64,000 nt of DNA from Allosediminivita pacifica (GCF_003054175.1 NZ_QBKN01000003.1:1-64000); one strand, 5' to 3'. Positions 1 through 7,777 are shown, counted from the stretch's first letter. The notes: a model not told the origin generated them from the letters alone. Program-made: numbers and translations.

Positions 1-358
1 CCGCTGCCTGCGTGTCTTCGCTCTTGATCGGCACCGTCCGCATGCTCGGTCTCTGGATTGCTTCACAGATCGCTTCCGCATCAGCCGCATCATTCTTCTG
101 CCGCTTGACGAACGGCTTCACGTAGGCGGGCGGGATGAGCCGGACGTCGTGCCCGAGCCGGGTCAGTTCCCGGCCCCAGAAATGAGCACCTGCACAGGCC
201 TCCATCGCCACAAGGCAATGCGGAAGCTTCGTGAAAAACTCCACGACCTGACATCTTCGAAGCTTCTTGCGCAGGGCCGCTTTGCCAAGGGCATCAGTTC
301 CATGGACCTGAAACACATTCTTCGCCAGATCCAGTCCGACCGTGGTAATCTTTGACAT
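1..358 (-). CDS. IS110-family transposase, N-terminal part (runs off left edge)
   Basis: Reading leftward from an ATG at 358, the frame stays open for 119 codons to the window edge, so only the N-terminal RuvC-like catalytic half is visible. It opens with the hallmark of IS110/IS1111 recombinases (VGLDLAKNVFQVHG, residues 7-20). The four acidic residues of the DEDD site are in place: D10, E53 (in VAMEACAGAHFWG), D90 and D93 (in KNDAADAEAI). The conserved RLIPPAYVKPFVK stretch lies between them. A purine-rich GGGAGG stands just before the start. IS110 enzymes insert circular intermediates using a bridge RNA encoded in one non-coding end; that end is not identifiable here. The C-terminal serine-containing Tnp domain must lie outside the window. 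Family assignment is secure; the subgroup (IS110 or IS1111) is not. Confidence 0.93.
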   Translation of the reverse strand, partial: MSKITTVGLDLAKNVFQVHGTDALGKAALRKKLRRCQVVEFFTKLPHCLVAMEACAGAHFWGRELTRLGHDVRLIPPAYVKPFVKRQKNDAADAEAICEAIQRPSMRTVPIKSEDTQAA

Positions 359-425
359 GACCGCCTCCCATTAAGGATTGTTGCGATCCCACCTTGGCAC
401 AGCGATGCCGTCGGGGGGCGGTTAC
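1..425 (-). mobile_element. IS110-family insertion sequence, upstream part
   Basis: The transposase start at 358 plus a short upstream segment is taken as one end of an IS110-family element; the rest is outside the window. The outer boundary is a guess. The leftward reading frame of the neighbouring gene fragment makes protein sense until about 418-425 and then becomes meaningless, so the insertion end probably lies there. IS110 elements often lack terminal inverted repeats and clear target duplications, so the junction cannot be fixed from this sequence alone. Confidence 0.55.
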
Positions 426-536
426 AGCATCAAAGCCGCCATCGACCAGAATGACACAGCGTTCGCCCTTGTGGTCTGTTTCGAGGGTGAAGCTCTCGCC
501 ACTGGCGAGTGGAAGCGCTGTGAATCTCGATGCCAT
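418..536 (-). pseudogene. Truncated gene start, possible MBL-fold metallo-hydrolase
   Basis: From an ATG at 536 reading left, about 38 residues look like a real protein N-terminus (MASRFTALPLASGESFTLE..., then CVILVDGG). The pattern of an initial beta strand, a hydrolase-like GES turn and an ILVDGG strand resembles the first strands of metallo-beta-lactamase-fold hydrolases, which continue into an HxHxDH site. That site is absent because the frame runs into the IS110 end. The fragment is therefore best read as a gene interrupted by the insertion sequence. The family call rests on a short stretch and is tentative. Confidence 0.4.
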
Positions 537-867
537 GCCGCATACCTTTTAGCTATCAGTAGGTGCTGTCTTGCTTGAATGCCTCTGCCTGCAGTACTCC
601 TATGTGTTGTGATTTGCCACAACCACCGTTCAACAGTTGGCCGCCTTCATCGTTTAAAACTTGAAGTGCGGACGTTTGAATGGGTCGGCGTTGGGTCACC
701 TCTTTTCCCTGATTGCTGCACAAAGCACAAATGGCCGGTTTGCGGAGGCCGCAATGCGGCATAAGTGCGAACTTCGGAGGTCGGCTTTGGGCCGAAAGTG
801 TCAGGCTGCGCGCAGAAGACTGCCAGAGGCAGCCATATCTACCTATTGGTCCGTGCCCAGCACCAAC
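537..867. other. Intergenic stretch without a convincing gene
   Basis: About 330 bases between the truncated gene and the XRE regulator. Short frames occur on both strands, but none has a ribosome-binding site plus protein-like composition. The part around 700-830 (TGCGGAGGCCGCAATGCGGC and following) resembles decayed intergenic sequence often seen in roseobacter genomes. I see no promoter or RNA that I can support. Confidence 0.5.
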
Positions 868-1386
868 TCACAGAAGGCCCTCCGCCTCGGCCCGCCTACG
901 GCCAACCATTTCGAGCAGCCAACCGAGCTCGGGATCTTCCCCTGGCTCCGTCAGCTCAGCCGTCAGCGTGGCGTAGTGCCTGACGTCTTGGGCCGACATG
1001 TCTGGGAACCAACGCATAAGCTCGAAGACCGCATCCAATCCCACTTGTACGAAGCTCGCGCGGTCTTCCCGGCTGATAGGATAGGGCTGACCAACGAAAA
1101 GGGCGTGCAGGTCGCAGTTGAAGCGACCATAGAGCCGCGCGACCGCGTCTGAGGGGATCGCGCGCTTGCCGCGCTCGAAGTCCTGGAGGGTCCGGCGGCT
1201 GACGTGCAGCACCTCTGCCATCTCCTCCTGGGACAGCTTGTGAGCCTTGCGCAGCGCCTTCAGGCGGATGTGGGGCTGGCAGATGTCTCGCCGCCGTTCA
1301 CACTCTTCTTGGAACAGCTCGCGCTCCATCGCCTCGGAGGCTTCGTCGTCGTTCTCAGGCCGTGGGCCGAACCTGTACTCCGCCAT
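868..1386 (-). CDS. XRE-family helix-turn-helix regulator
   Basis: This 172-residue protein is a predicted DNA-binding regulator. Residues about 40-95 form a Cro/C1-type helix-turn-helix (LSQEEMAEVLHVSRRTLQDFERGKR) ending in the usual SDAVARLYG segment. The remaining C-terminal 75 residues are helical and unrecognised. The ATG at 1386 is preferred over a longer start at 1401 because GGGAG lies a proper distance upstream. A perfect inverted repeat at 1411-1428 lies immediately upstream and is the natural candidate for its operator, which would also control the divergent excisionase/integrase genes. Its place beside an integrase suggests an island-maintenance regulator. HTH assignment is firm; targets are inferred. 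Confidence 0.85.
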   Translation of the reverse strand: MAEYRFGPRPENDDEASEAMERELFQEECERRRDICQPHIRLKALRKAHKLSQEEMAEVLHVSRRTLQDFERGKRAIPSDAVARLYGRFNCDLHALFVGQPYPISREDRASFVQVGLDAVFELMRWFPDMSAQDVRHYATLTAELTEPGEDPELGWLLEMVGRRRAEAEGLL

Positions 1387-1410
1387 TCCCTGCACTCCCA
1401 ACTACCGGTA

Positions 1411-1428
1411 TGCGCAATATACTGCGCA
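1411..1428. promoter_or_regulatory. Palindromic operator between xre and the excisionase genes
   Basis: TGCGCA-ATATAC-TGCGCA: two identical self-complementary half-sites separated by six bases. It lies 25 bases upstream of the XRE regulator start and about 88 bases before the divergent HTH gene, within an AT-rich stretch (1418-1465) that should hold the promoters. Binding by the XRE protein is inferred from position and symmetry. Confidence 0.6.
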
Positions 1429-1515
1429 AAATTTTCAATTTGATCCTATTGTATCTCATTTCATTGCCTCAAGCCAGCAGGGGCAAGTACTGCTGGGGCA
1501 TGCAGAAAGGAGCGC

Positions 1516-1761
1516 ATGATGGACCAAATTGTTGAAGGAGGGCGGACACCCGAAGGCTGGTGCCAACTCATGGCAGAGCAGGGCATCCACCTGTCTGCAC
1601 GAACGCTGCGGCAGAAGGCGCGGCAGTACGGCGCCTTCTACGCCATGGGGCAGGCGATGTTCCTGCTGCCATCGCACGTCGAGGTGATCCTGAAATTCGA
1701 GGCCGCGCGTCGCGCCCCCGGTTATCGCCGCAACCCGTCCGCTACGCGCTCGGCCCACTGA
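1516..1761 (+). CDS. Small excisionase-like HTH protein (first of a tandem pair)
   Basis: An 81-residue basic protein with AAAGGAG just before its ATG. Its centre (LSARTLRQKARQYGAFYAMGQAMFLLPSHVEVIL) has the layout of MerR/excisionase-type winged helices, in which a recognition helix is followed by a beta hairpin and a short helix. The downstream neighbour at 1783 has the same layout (MSARTVNEKVAELGAY followed by MFPHHVNSFM), so the two look like diverged duplicates. Small proteins of this kind precede tyrosine integrases on islands and prophages and steer excision or regulate the integrase. The exact role is not shown by the sequence. Confidence 0.6.
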   Translation: MMDQIVEGGRTPEGWCQLMAEQGIHLSARTLRQKARQYGAFYAMGQAMFLLPSHVEVILKFEAARRAPGYRRNPSATRSAH

Positions 1762-1782
1762 CGTCATCCTGCGGAGGACCAG

Positions 1783-2133
1783 ATGCCCGTATCCCGCCTG
1801 CATCCCGAGTACACCACCCCGACCGACCTTGCCGAACACCTCGGCATGTCGGCCCGGACGGTGAACGAGAAGGTGGCAGAGCTGGGGGCCTACGCCAAGC
1901 TGGGGCGTCGCAAGGTCATGTTTCCGCATCATGTGAACTCGTTCATGGAGGCAATCCAATGCCCCTCACCCTCTACCGACGCGGCGACGTCTGGCACTTC
2001 CGAGGGACGGTTTCCGGCAGGCGACTACGCGGCTCTACGGGCACGTCTGACCGGAACATCGCCGAGCGGATCAAGGCAGAAACGGAAGCCAAGGCATGGG
2101 ACCGGAAGTTGGACGGGCCGGGCGCAGGGCTGA
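1783..2133 (+). CDS. Excisionase-like HTH protein overlapping the integrase start
   Basis: A 116-residue frame with a strong GGAGG before its ATG. The N-terminal 60 residues form an excisionase/MerR-like DNA-binding domain (TPTDLAEHLGMSARTVNEKV) resembling the upstream gene. The frame continues 175 bases past the integrase start in a different phase. The tail (CPSPST..., then GDYAALRARL) looks like the polar tails of phage-island HTH proteins, so the long overlap may be genuine dual coding. It could alternatively end functionally near residue 60 with the tail being incidental. It is probably translated with the integrase and involved in excision control. Confidence 0.6.
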   Translation: MPVSRLHPEYTTPTDLAEHLGMSARTVNEKVAELGAYAKLGRRKVMFPHHVNSFMEAIQCPSPSTDAATSGTSEGRFPAGDYAALRARLTGTSPSGSRQKRKPRHGTGSWTGRAQG

Positions 2134-2963
2134 CGATGGCGCAGGTCTTCACCGCATATCTGGACGCCGAAAAGCCGGAGCGGTTCCTGCTGCGCCTTGC
2201 GGATTTCTGGAAGGACATGCCCGTCGACGAGGTCCGCGCCGAAAAGATCCGCCAAGCCGCGCGGAAGATCTATCCGCATGCGGCAGAGCCGACCTGGAAC
2301 CGACAGGTGATCAAGCCAACGCAGGCCGCGATCAATCACGCGGCCGAGCTTGGCTGGTGCCAGCGGCTCTCCGTGAAGCGCTACAGCGAAAACCCTGCGA
2401 TCAAGACGCCAGCCACCCTGGCATGGGTGCGCGCCTTCGCCCGTCAGGCCGAGCAGGACGGGTTGCCGCACCTCGCAGCCATCTGCTTGTTCATGTATGG
2501 CACCGCCGCGCGGGTCGGGGAAGCCTGCCGCCTTCAGTGGCGGGATGTCGACCTGGCCGGATCAACCGCGAAAATCCAGCTGCACAAGCCTCGGCCGTGG
2601 AGCCGGATTGCCCACCTTCAGCCGGACCTCGTCCGGGCACTGGAGAGCATCCCCTCGAACCGCAAGCCGGACGAGAGCGTGTTTGGCTACGCCGGTCGCG
2701 GCAGTGTTCGGGGCCCATGGAACAACGTCGCCGCCCGCGCCGGGATCGAGCGCCTGACGCCCCATTGCTGCCGGCATGGCTTCGCCACCTCGATGCTGCG
2801 GAACGGCTATGACGTGAAGACCGTGGCAGAGCGTGGCGGCTGGAAGGATGCCACCACGGTGCTGCGAACCTACGCCCACGCGATCGAGGACAAGACCGTC
2901 ACCGATACGCTGTTTGACACACCAGCGACACAGCGCCCCGACAAGGAGGATCCAAGCTCATGA
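1959..2963 (+). CDS. Tyrosine recombinase (phage/island-type integrase)
   Basis: A 334-residue site-specific recombinase that would integrate and excise the surrounding island. The catalytic domain (about 150-320) carries the expected residues: R185 in GTAARVGEACRLQW, H269-x-x-R272-H273 in TPHCCRHGFATSML, W295 in ERGGWKD in place of the usual His, and the nucleophile Y305 in LRTYAHA. The N-terminal part holds a short SAM-like core-binding region. The ATG at 1959 is chosen because GGAGG lies 8 bases upstream and the protein sequence is sensible from there; an in-frame extension to 1560 is not supported. No tRNA or direct repeat that could serve as an attachment site was seen within 250 bases downstream. 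Confidence 0.92.
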   Translation: MPLTLYRRGDVWHFRGTVSGRRLRGSTGTSDRNIAERIKAETEAKAWDRKLDGPGAGLTMAQVFTAYLDAEKPERFLLRLADFWKDMPVDEVRAEKIRQAARKIYPHAAEPTWNRQVIKPTQAAINHAAELGWCQRLSVKRYSENPAIKTPATLAWVRAFARQAEQDGLPHLAAICLFMYGTAARVGEACRLQWRDVDLAGSTAKIQLHKPRPWSRIAHLQPDLVRALESIPSNRKPDESVFGYAGRGSVRGPWNNVAARAGIERLTPHCCRHGFATSMLRNGYDVKTVAERGGWKDATTVLRTYAHAIEDKTVTDTLFDTPATQRPDKEDPSS

Positions 2964-3135
2964 AATATATGGATGAATTTGGGACAACGCCTGTCCCTCG
3001 TTGGGAGGGGGGTCCCACCGACGCGTCTACGCCTGCGCCAGCCGCACGGCAAGACGTGATTTGCGGCGAAAGCATCGCAAACGAGCCTGCCGCGCGGGCG
3101 CGTGGAGCGGATCGGAAACTTTGGCGGCGTGGTCC

Positions 3136-3198
3136 GGGGGCGCTGCCCCCGTCGCGGCGGGGCCGCGACTCCCCCGAGGTATTTGGGGCAAGAAGAAG
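3136..3198. repeat. Tandem-hairpin intergenic element, copy 1
   Basis: A perfect stem GGGGGC/GCCCCC with a 3-base loop (3136-3150) is followed directly by a perfect 8-bp stem GTCGCGGC/GCCGCGAC with a GGG loop (3151-3169). Then comes a tail containing CGAGGTATTTGGGGCAAGAA (3175-3194). A second copy with the same tail lies at 17041-17084. The element lies beyond the 3' ends of both the integrase and the DMT transporter, where it may act as a terminator, and it could mark the original chromosomal edge of the island. Confidence 0.65.
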
Positions 3199-3213
3199 CC
3201 GGTGGCAGCTGCG

Positions 3214-4128
3214 TCAGGGGCGCGTGCGGCGCCAGGTCCAGAGCAGGCAAGCGAGGATGACGCAGGCGCCGAGCAGGAGGTTCCAGGCCGGCACCTCGCC
3301 GAAGAAGAGCCACCCCGCGCCGGTGGCGAAGAGAATCGATCCGTAGGAGAGCGGTGCCAGCGCCGAGGCTTCGGCCGCGCGGTAGGCCCGCAGGAAGCAG
3401 TACTGCCCGGCCTGGGCGAGCGCGCCGATCCCCAGCAGCGCGGGCCAGGTTTCCCGCGCCACCGGCTGCCAGGCATGGGCGGCCGGCAGGGCGGTCAGAA
3501 CCGTGAGGCCGAGGGTGTAGAAGAGCATCATCACGGTGGGGCTTTCGCGGCGCAGGGCGCGGGTCTGCACCAGCGCCAGCGCACCGAAGAGGACCGACAG
3601 GAAAGCGGCGGCGAGCCCCGCGAGGGGCAGCGCGCCCGGCGCGCCGCCCTTCAGGGAGGCGGCGATCTGCGGGCCGGTGGCGATCGCCACGCCGGCGACG
3701 ATGCCCGCGGCGCCGACCCAGCGGGCGCGGGGGATCAGCTCGCCCAGCAGCAGGATCGAGAGCACCATGGTCACGATGGGGCGCAGGTAGCCGATGGCAT
3801 TGACCATGGCGAGCGGCAGCGCCGCCAGCGCGTAGAAGTTGGCGTTGAGCGCCATGGCGTTGCAGAGCACCCGGAGCCCGTTTCGCCAGGGCTGGTGCAG
3901 GGCGAGCAGGTCGCGCCGGCGTTTCCAGATCAGCGGCAGGATCAGCAGGAGCCCGATCAGCGCGCGCAGGAAGACCACCTGCACCGAGGGCAGCGCCGTG
4001 CCGGTCATCTTCACCAGCACCGTCATGCCGGTGACGAGGGTCATGTCGGAGAGCAGCCATGCCAGACCGATGCCCGTACCGGCGGGCTCGGCGGCGGGGC
4101 CGTGGTCGGGCTCGGGCTGGCGGGGCAT
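3214..4128 (-). CDS. DMT-superfamily transporter (EamA type)
   Basis: A 304-residue inner-membrane protein with ten hydrophobic segments arranged as two EamA repeats. The first begins near residue 25 (TGIGLAWLLSDMTLVTGM) and the second near 165. Signature spots include the helix 3-4 stretch with VVFLRALIG and the basic WKRRRD loop, and the second-repeat APLSYGSILFATGAGWLFFGE stretch with its conserved glutamate. Such proteins export amino acids, purines or other small metabolites; the substrate cannot be told. The ATG at 4128 follows an AAAGG motif; a longer frame reaching 4305 is rejected because its extra residues are not protein-like. It lies 55 bases beyond the end of the PIG-L gene in the same direction and may be read through from it. 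Confidence 0.85.
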   Translation of the reverse strand: MPRQPEPDHGPAAEPAGTGIGLAWLLSDMTLVTGMTVLVKMTGTALPSVQVVFLRALIGLLLILPLIWKRRRDLLALHQPWRNGLRVLCNAMALNANFYALAALPLAMVNAIGYLRPIVTMVLSILLLGELIPRARWVGAAGIVAGVAIATGPQIAASLKGGAPGALPLAGLAAAFLSVLFGALALVQTRALRRESPTVMMLFYTLGLTVLTALPAAHAWQPVARETWPALLGIGALAQAGQYCFLRAYRAAEASALAPLSYGSILFATGAGWLFFGEVPAWNLLLGACVILACLLWTWRRTRP

Positions 4129-4183
4129 GGCGTGGCCTTTTGGGAACGGGTGCCCCCGCGGCGGCCGGGCCGCGGGGTTGAGG

Positions 4184-6535
4184 TCAGGCCGGCTGGACGA
4201 GGTTGGCAAGCAGGCGGAAGGCACCCGGTACGAGATGGTCGAGCTGGTGGTGCAGGACGAGGCTGCAATGGGTGTGGCGCCCCGCACCCACGGCCCCCGA
4301 GACAAGCGCGCCGGTGAGCGCCTCTTCGCCCGGGTCGGACATGGAGAGGAGCGGGGTGTAGGCCTCGTCCCAGTCGGAGGCGAAGTAGAGCCCGCGCTCC
4401 TTGTCCCAGCCCTCGAAATCCTCCGCGCCGATGGCGTTCGGGGTGGTGAGCAGCGCGTGATCCGGTGCGAGCACGGTGACCACGGCGGCGGGATCGGTGA
4501 CGCGCCACCGCAGGGAAGGCCGACCGATGGTCAGGGGGCGTGGTGGCGTCGCCTGCGGGTCCCAGCCCTGGTCAGGGCGCTGGTAGAGCGTGACGAGGTG
4601 GCCTCCGGCCCTTGTGAAGGCATGCAAGCGGGGGATGGTGGCGGCGAGGTCGGGGCGGTTGCCGAAGGCCACGACCCCCACCAGCACCGTCGTGAAGCCG
4701 GAGAAATCCTCTTCCGCCGGGATGCGGTCCATGAGGGTGACGTCGAGGCCGATGCGGTGCATCCACGCGCCGACGCTATCGCCGGAGCCGATGTAGGCGA
4801 TGCGCGCGCCCTCGGGCAGGGCGAGGTCCAGCGTCAGCACCTTGAGCATGGCGGGTTGCAGCAGGGTGACGGGGCCCGTGTGCGGGTAGTCCGCCGTTGC
4901 GGCGGTGTGTGCGGGGGCGCCGTCCACCATTGGGGTCAGCGTGGTGAGACCGGCGCCCTTGGCGGGCGTGACGGTGACCCGGCGGCCCTGCTGGTCGACC
5001 TGCCATCCCTCGGGCGCGTCGAAGGTCAGTGGCGTCTCGTCGGTGAGCGTGGCGGTGAGCGGGCCGGTGTCGCGGGTGCTGCGGACGAAGGCCGTGAGCG
5101 TCAGAGTGACGGTGCGGGCGGGAGTGAGCTGGACCGGCTCCTCGAGGTCGAGCGGCAGGGCCACCTGGCGGCCGGCGATGGTGGCCGAGAGATCGAGCCA
5201 GCCATGGCCGTTGCCGCCAAGCGGGTCGAACCCTTCGAGGAACGGCGCGGGGATCAGCGCGTCCGGCGCCACGTCGACGGGGATGTCGGCGCTGGCCCCG
5301 TCGAGCGGGGTGGCCGGCGCGGTGCAGCCCTCGGGCAGGCGCGGGGTGAGGGTGATGCCCTCTGCGGCGCAGGGCGTGGACTGGGCGACGTGCAGGGTGG
5401 CGCGGCTGCCGGGGATAAGGCGCGAGGGCGTGAGCGAGGTGACGGGCGAGAGGCCTGCGGCCTCTGCCATGGCGTGGGCCAGTTCGCGGCGCTTGCGGGC
5501 GATCCGGTGGCCATGCGCCTCGGCGAAATCCGGCGAGAGGCGGGACTGCGCGGCCTCGAGGTGCGCGTCGGCTTTTGCCAGATGGGGCAGCAGCGCTTCC
5601 GCATCTGGGAAGGTGGCACGGGCCGTCTCGATGGCGGCGGCGGCGGCGGCGACATCCTCGGTGGCCGGGCCCGAGAGGGGCGCGAGGTCGGCCAGCGTGC
5701 AGGGCAGATCCTCGGCCAGCCGTGTTTCGGGGGTGCCGTTCACGCGGTGCAGGTTCCAGGCGGTCTGGGGCGTGTCGGACCAGCTGCCCATGCCCTGCGT
5801 GGCGTGACGCAGGCGCGACCACTGGCCGATCTCGGCATAGGAGGCGCCGGTGGCGGCGTCGCGGGGGGCGGCCTCGATCCGCAGGGTGGCGGGGGGCGGC
5901 GGCACGGTGTCGTCATAGGTACCGCCACCGCCGCCCCAGGCGGGCAGATAGTGGTGGCTGACCTGCCATGCGGGCAGGTTGGTGTCGGGCAGGCCCGCGG
6001 GATCGGCGGCAAGCGCGATGGCATTGGCGGCGGCGCGGGTCATGGCGCGGTGGTGGCCGTGCTGGCCCGGCACGTCGAGGAAGGTGGGCAGGATTACGTC
6101 AGGCCGGTACAGGCGGTAGACGCGCGCCATGCGGGCGGTGATCAGCTCCTCACCCCAGCGGGCGAAGGTGGCGTCGCCGTCCTTGGAAAAGCCGAAATCG
6201 TGCTGCGGGTCGGACATGCCGAAGCCGGTCCAGGCGACGTCGCAGTCGATCACGCGGGCGGCCTCTTCCATCTCGCGCGTGCGCAGGAGGCCGAGCAGGC
6301 TGCCGCGTTCGGGGCCCAGGGCGTTCTGGCCGCCTTCGCCGCGGGTGGAACAGGCGATGACCACGCGCATGCCGAGGCCGTAGCGGAACCAGGCCAAGAG
6401 GCCGGAATGCTCGTCATCGGGGTGCGCGCCGGTGTTCATGACCGTGAGGACCGAGCCCAGCCGTGACAGCGCCCGGTCGAGGCGCATCAGCGCGGGGCGG
6501 GCTTCGCGGGCGGCGAGACGGTCGTGAACACTCAT
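4184..6535 (-). CDS. PIG-L family deacetylase with C-terminal ThuA/amidotransferase-like domain
   Basis: A 783-residue protein without a signal peptide. Residues about 30-260 form a PIG-L/LmbE N-acetylglucosaminyl deacetylase domain. The zinc-binding signature AHPDDE is at 37-42 and the later GQHGHHRAMTRAA segment supplies the third ligand histidine. PIG-L enzymes remove acetyl groups from GlcNAc conjugates (examples are MshB, BshB and GPI deacetylase). The middle is beta-rich. The last 200 residues (IAYIGSGDSVGAW..., VTLYQRPDQGWDP) resemble the ThuA/class-I amidotransferase-like domains found at the end of long PIG-L proteins. It is 3 bases downstream of the ROK regulator and faces away from the sugar ABC operon, so it probably acts on the imported sugar conjugate. 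Enzyme class is secure; substrate is inferred. Confidence 0.87.
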   Translation of the reverse strand: MSVHDRLAAREARPALMRLDRALSRLGSVLTVMNTGAHPDDEHSGLLAWFRYGLGMRVVIACSTRGEGGQNALGPERGSLLGLLRTREMEEAARVIDCDVAWTGFGMSDPQHDFGFSKDGDATFARWGEELITARMARVYRLYRPDVILPTFLDVPGQHGHHRAMTRAAANAIALAADPAGLPDTNLPAWQVSHHYLPAWGGGGGTYDDTVPPPPATLRIEAAPRDAATGASYAEIGQWSRLRHATQGMGSWSDTPQTAWNLHRVNGTPETRLAEDLPCTLADLAPLSGPATEDVAAAAAAIETARATFPDAEALLPHLAKADAHLEAAQSRLSPDFAEAHGHRIARKRRELAHAMAEAAGLSPVTSLTPSRLIPGSRATLHVAQSTPCAAEGITLTPRLPEGCTAPATPLDGASADIPVDVAPDALIPAPFLEGFDPLGGNGHGWLDLSATIAGRQVALPLDLEEPVQLTPARTVTLTLTAFVRSTRDTGPLTATLTDETPLTFDAPEGWQVDQQGRRVTVTPAKGAGLTTLTPMVDGAPAHTAATADYPHTGPVTLLQPAMLKVLTLDLALPEGARIAYIGSGDSVGAWMHRIGLDVTLMDRIPAEEDFSGFTTVLVGVVAFGNRPDLAATIPRLHAFTRAGGHLVTLYQRPDQGWDPQATPPRPLTIGRPSLRWRVTDPAAVVTVLAPDHALLTTPNAIGAEDFEGWDKERGLYFASDWDEAYTPLLSMSDPGEEALTGALVSGAVGAGRHTHCSLVLHHQLDHLVPGAFRLLANLVQPA

Positions 6536-6538
6536 GTC

Positions 6539-7777
6539 TTACTCCTGTGGGACCGGTACGGGCTCGGCCAGGTCGAGCTGGGGGGTGATGGCGTTGAAAA
6601 AGGGCAGCGCCGCGGCGCCAAGCGCGGCGGAGCCCTGCCCCGCCTGCCCGCGCTGGACGCGGGGCAGCACCCGCGAGGGGCGGTTGGCAACCGAGGGCGG
6701 CACCTTGAGCCGCGCCACGAGATCGTCGAGCAGGCGGCCGGGCAGCTTGCCGCCGAGGATGACGGTCTGCGGGTCGAAGATGTTCTCGATCATGCCGATC
6801 ATGGTGGCGAGATGCGGCGCGGCCGACGCCAGCCAGTCGTCGATGGCGGGATCGCCCGCGTCGATGCGGGCGCGGATCTCGTCGGCGCGCAGCACCCGGT
6901 CGGACGAGCCGAGATAGCCCGAGAGCGCGTGGATCGAGGCGTAGCCCTCGAGGCAGCCGGACTGGCCGCATTGGCAGGGCAGCCCGCCGGGCGCCACCGG
7001 AATATGGCCGATCTCGCCCGCGTTGCCGAAGGCGCCGCGCAGGGGCTGATCCTGCACGATGGCGCCGAGACCGATGCCGGCGCCGAAGTAGAGCATGCAG
7101 AAATGCCCGACGTTCTGGCCCTTGCCAAAGAGCATCTCGCCCACGGCGGCGGCGTTGGCGTCGTTGTCGACCACCACCGGCACGCCGAGGTCGCCCGAAA
7201 GGCGCCCGGCCACGTCGATGTCGGTCCAGTCCTTCAGCGTTGTCGGGCCGACACCGGAGAGGCCCTCGATGCCGAAGGGGCCGGGCATCACGACGCCCAC
7301 GCCCATCAGGCGCGCGGACTGGCGGGCGATCAGGCGGCGGACTTCGTCGCCGATCAGGGCCAGCACGGCGTCGGGGCGCATGTCGTCGAGCGAGAAGCGC
7401 TCCTCGTGCCGCAGGTTGCCGCCGAGGTCGAGCAGCGTGGCCGTCAGTTCGCCCACCGAGATCTCGAGCCCGATGGTCACGGCGCCGTCGGGGTTGATGG
7501 CGTACTGGATCGGCGGAAGACCCCGGCCCGTCCGCTTGCGTCCCATATCAAGCAGCAGGCCGTCGGCGACCAGTTCCTCGATGATATTGGCCACCGCCTG
7601 GGTCGAGATGCCGGCGAGATCGGCCAGCGCTTTGCGCCCCTGCGGGCCGTTGCGGCGCAGGAGTTCCAGCAGCACGCGCCTGTTGTGCGACCGGGAGCGG
7701 CCGGGGTTCTTGCCCAGCGCGAGGGCGCCCCGGGGGCTGCGATGCGTACTGTCGGTCGGCGCCACTGTTCTGGTCAC
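6539..7777 (-). CDS. ROK-family transcriptional repressor (NagC/XylR type)
   Basis: About 412 residues from a GTG at 7777 that is preceded by AAGGTGAG; a longer frame starting with TTG at 7837 has no comparable site. An N-terminal winged helix (about 30-85, GRKALADLAGISTQAVANII) is joined to a ROK sugar-sensing domain with VVDNDANAA near 205, GEIGH near 256 and the zinc motif CQCGQSGC at about 268-275. NagC-type repressors release DNA on binding a sugar or sugar phosphate. It is divergent from the ABC transporter operon, with a perfect TTAACT/AGTTAA repeat at 7857-7870 between them. It is therefore the likely local repressor of both arms and shares a transcript with the deacetylase gene. Confidence 0.9.
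   Translation of the reverse strand: MTRTVAPTDSTHRSPRGALALGKNPGRSRSHNRRVLLELLRRNGPQGRKALADLAGISTQAVANIIEELVADGLLLDMGRKRTGRGLPPIQYAINPDGAVTIGLEISVGELTATLLDLGGNLRHEERFSLDDMRPDAVLALIGDEVRRLIARQSARLMGVGVVMPGPFGIEGLSGVGPTTLKDWTDIDVAGRLSGDLGVPVVVDNDANAAAVGEMLFGKGQNVGHFCMLYFGAGIGLGAIVQDQPLRGAFGNAGEIGHIPVAPGGLPCQCGQSGCLEGYASIHALSGYLGSSDRVLRADEIRARIDAGDPAIDDWLASAAPHLATMIGMIENIFDPQTVILGGKLPGRLLDDLVARLKVPPSVANRPSRVLPRVQRGQAGQGSAALGAAALPFFNAITPQLDLAEPVPVPQE

Noticed and set aside
661-1152. 163-codon plus-strand frame in the left island
   Set aside because: Overlaps the XRE gene on the other strand, no ribosome site, and its first part lies in decayed intergenic sequence.
2964-3213. Attachment site or tRNA fragment downstream of the integrase
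   Set aside because: No tRNA T-loop or direct repeat could be recognised; only the hairpin element is clear.
3839-6466. 875-codon plus-strand frame opposite the PIG-L gene
   Set aside because: Gly/Ala/Arg-rich without motifs; the minus strand carries the AHPDDE deacetylase.
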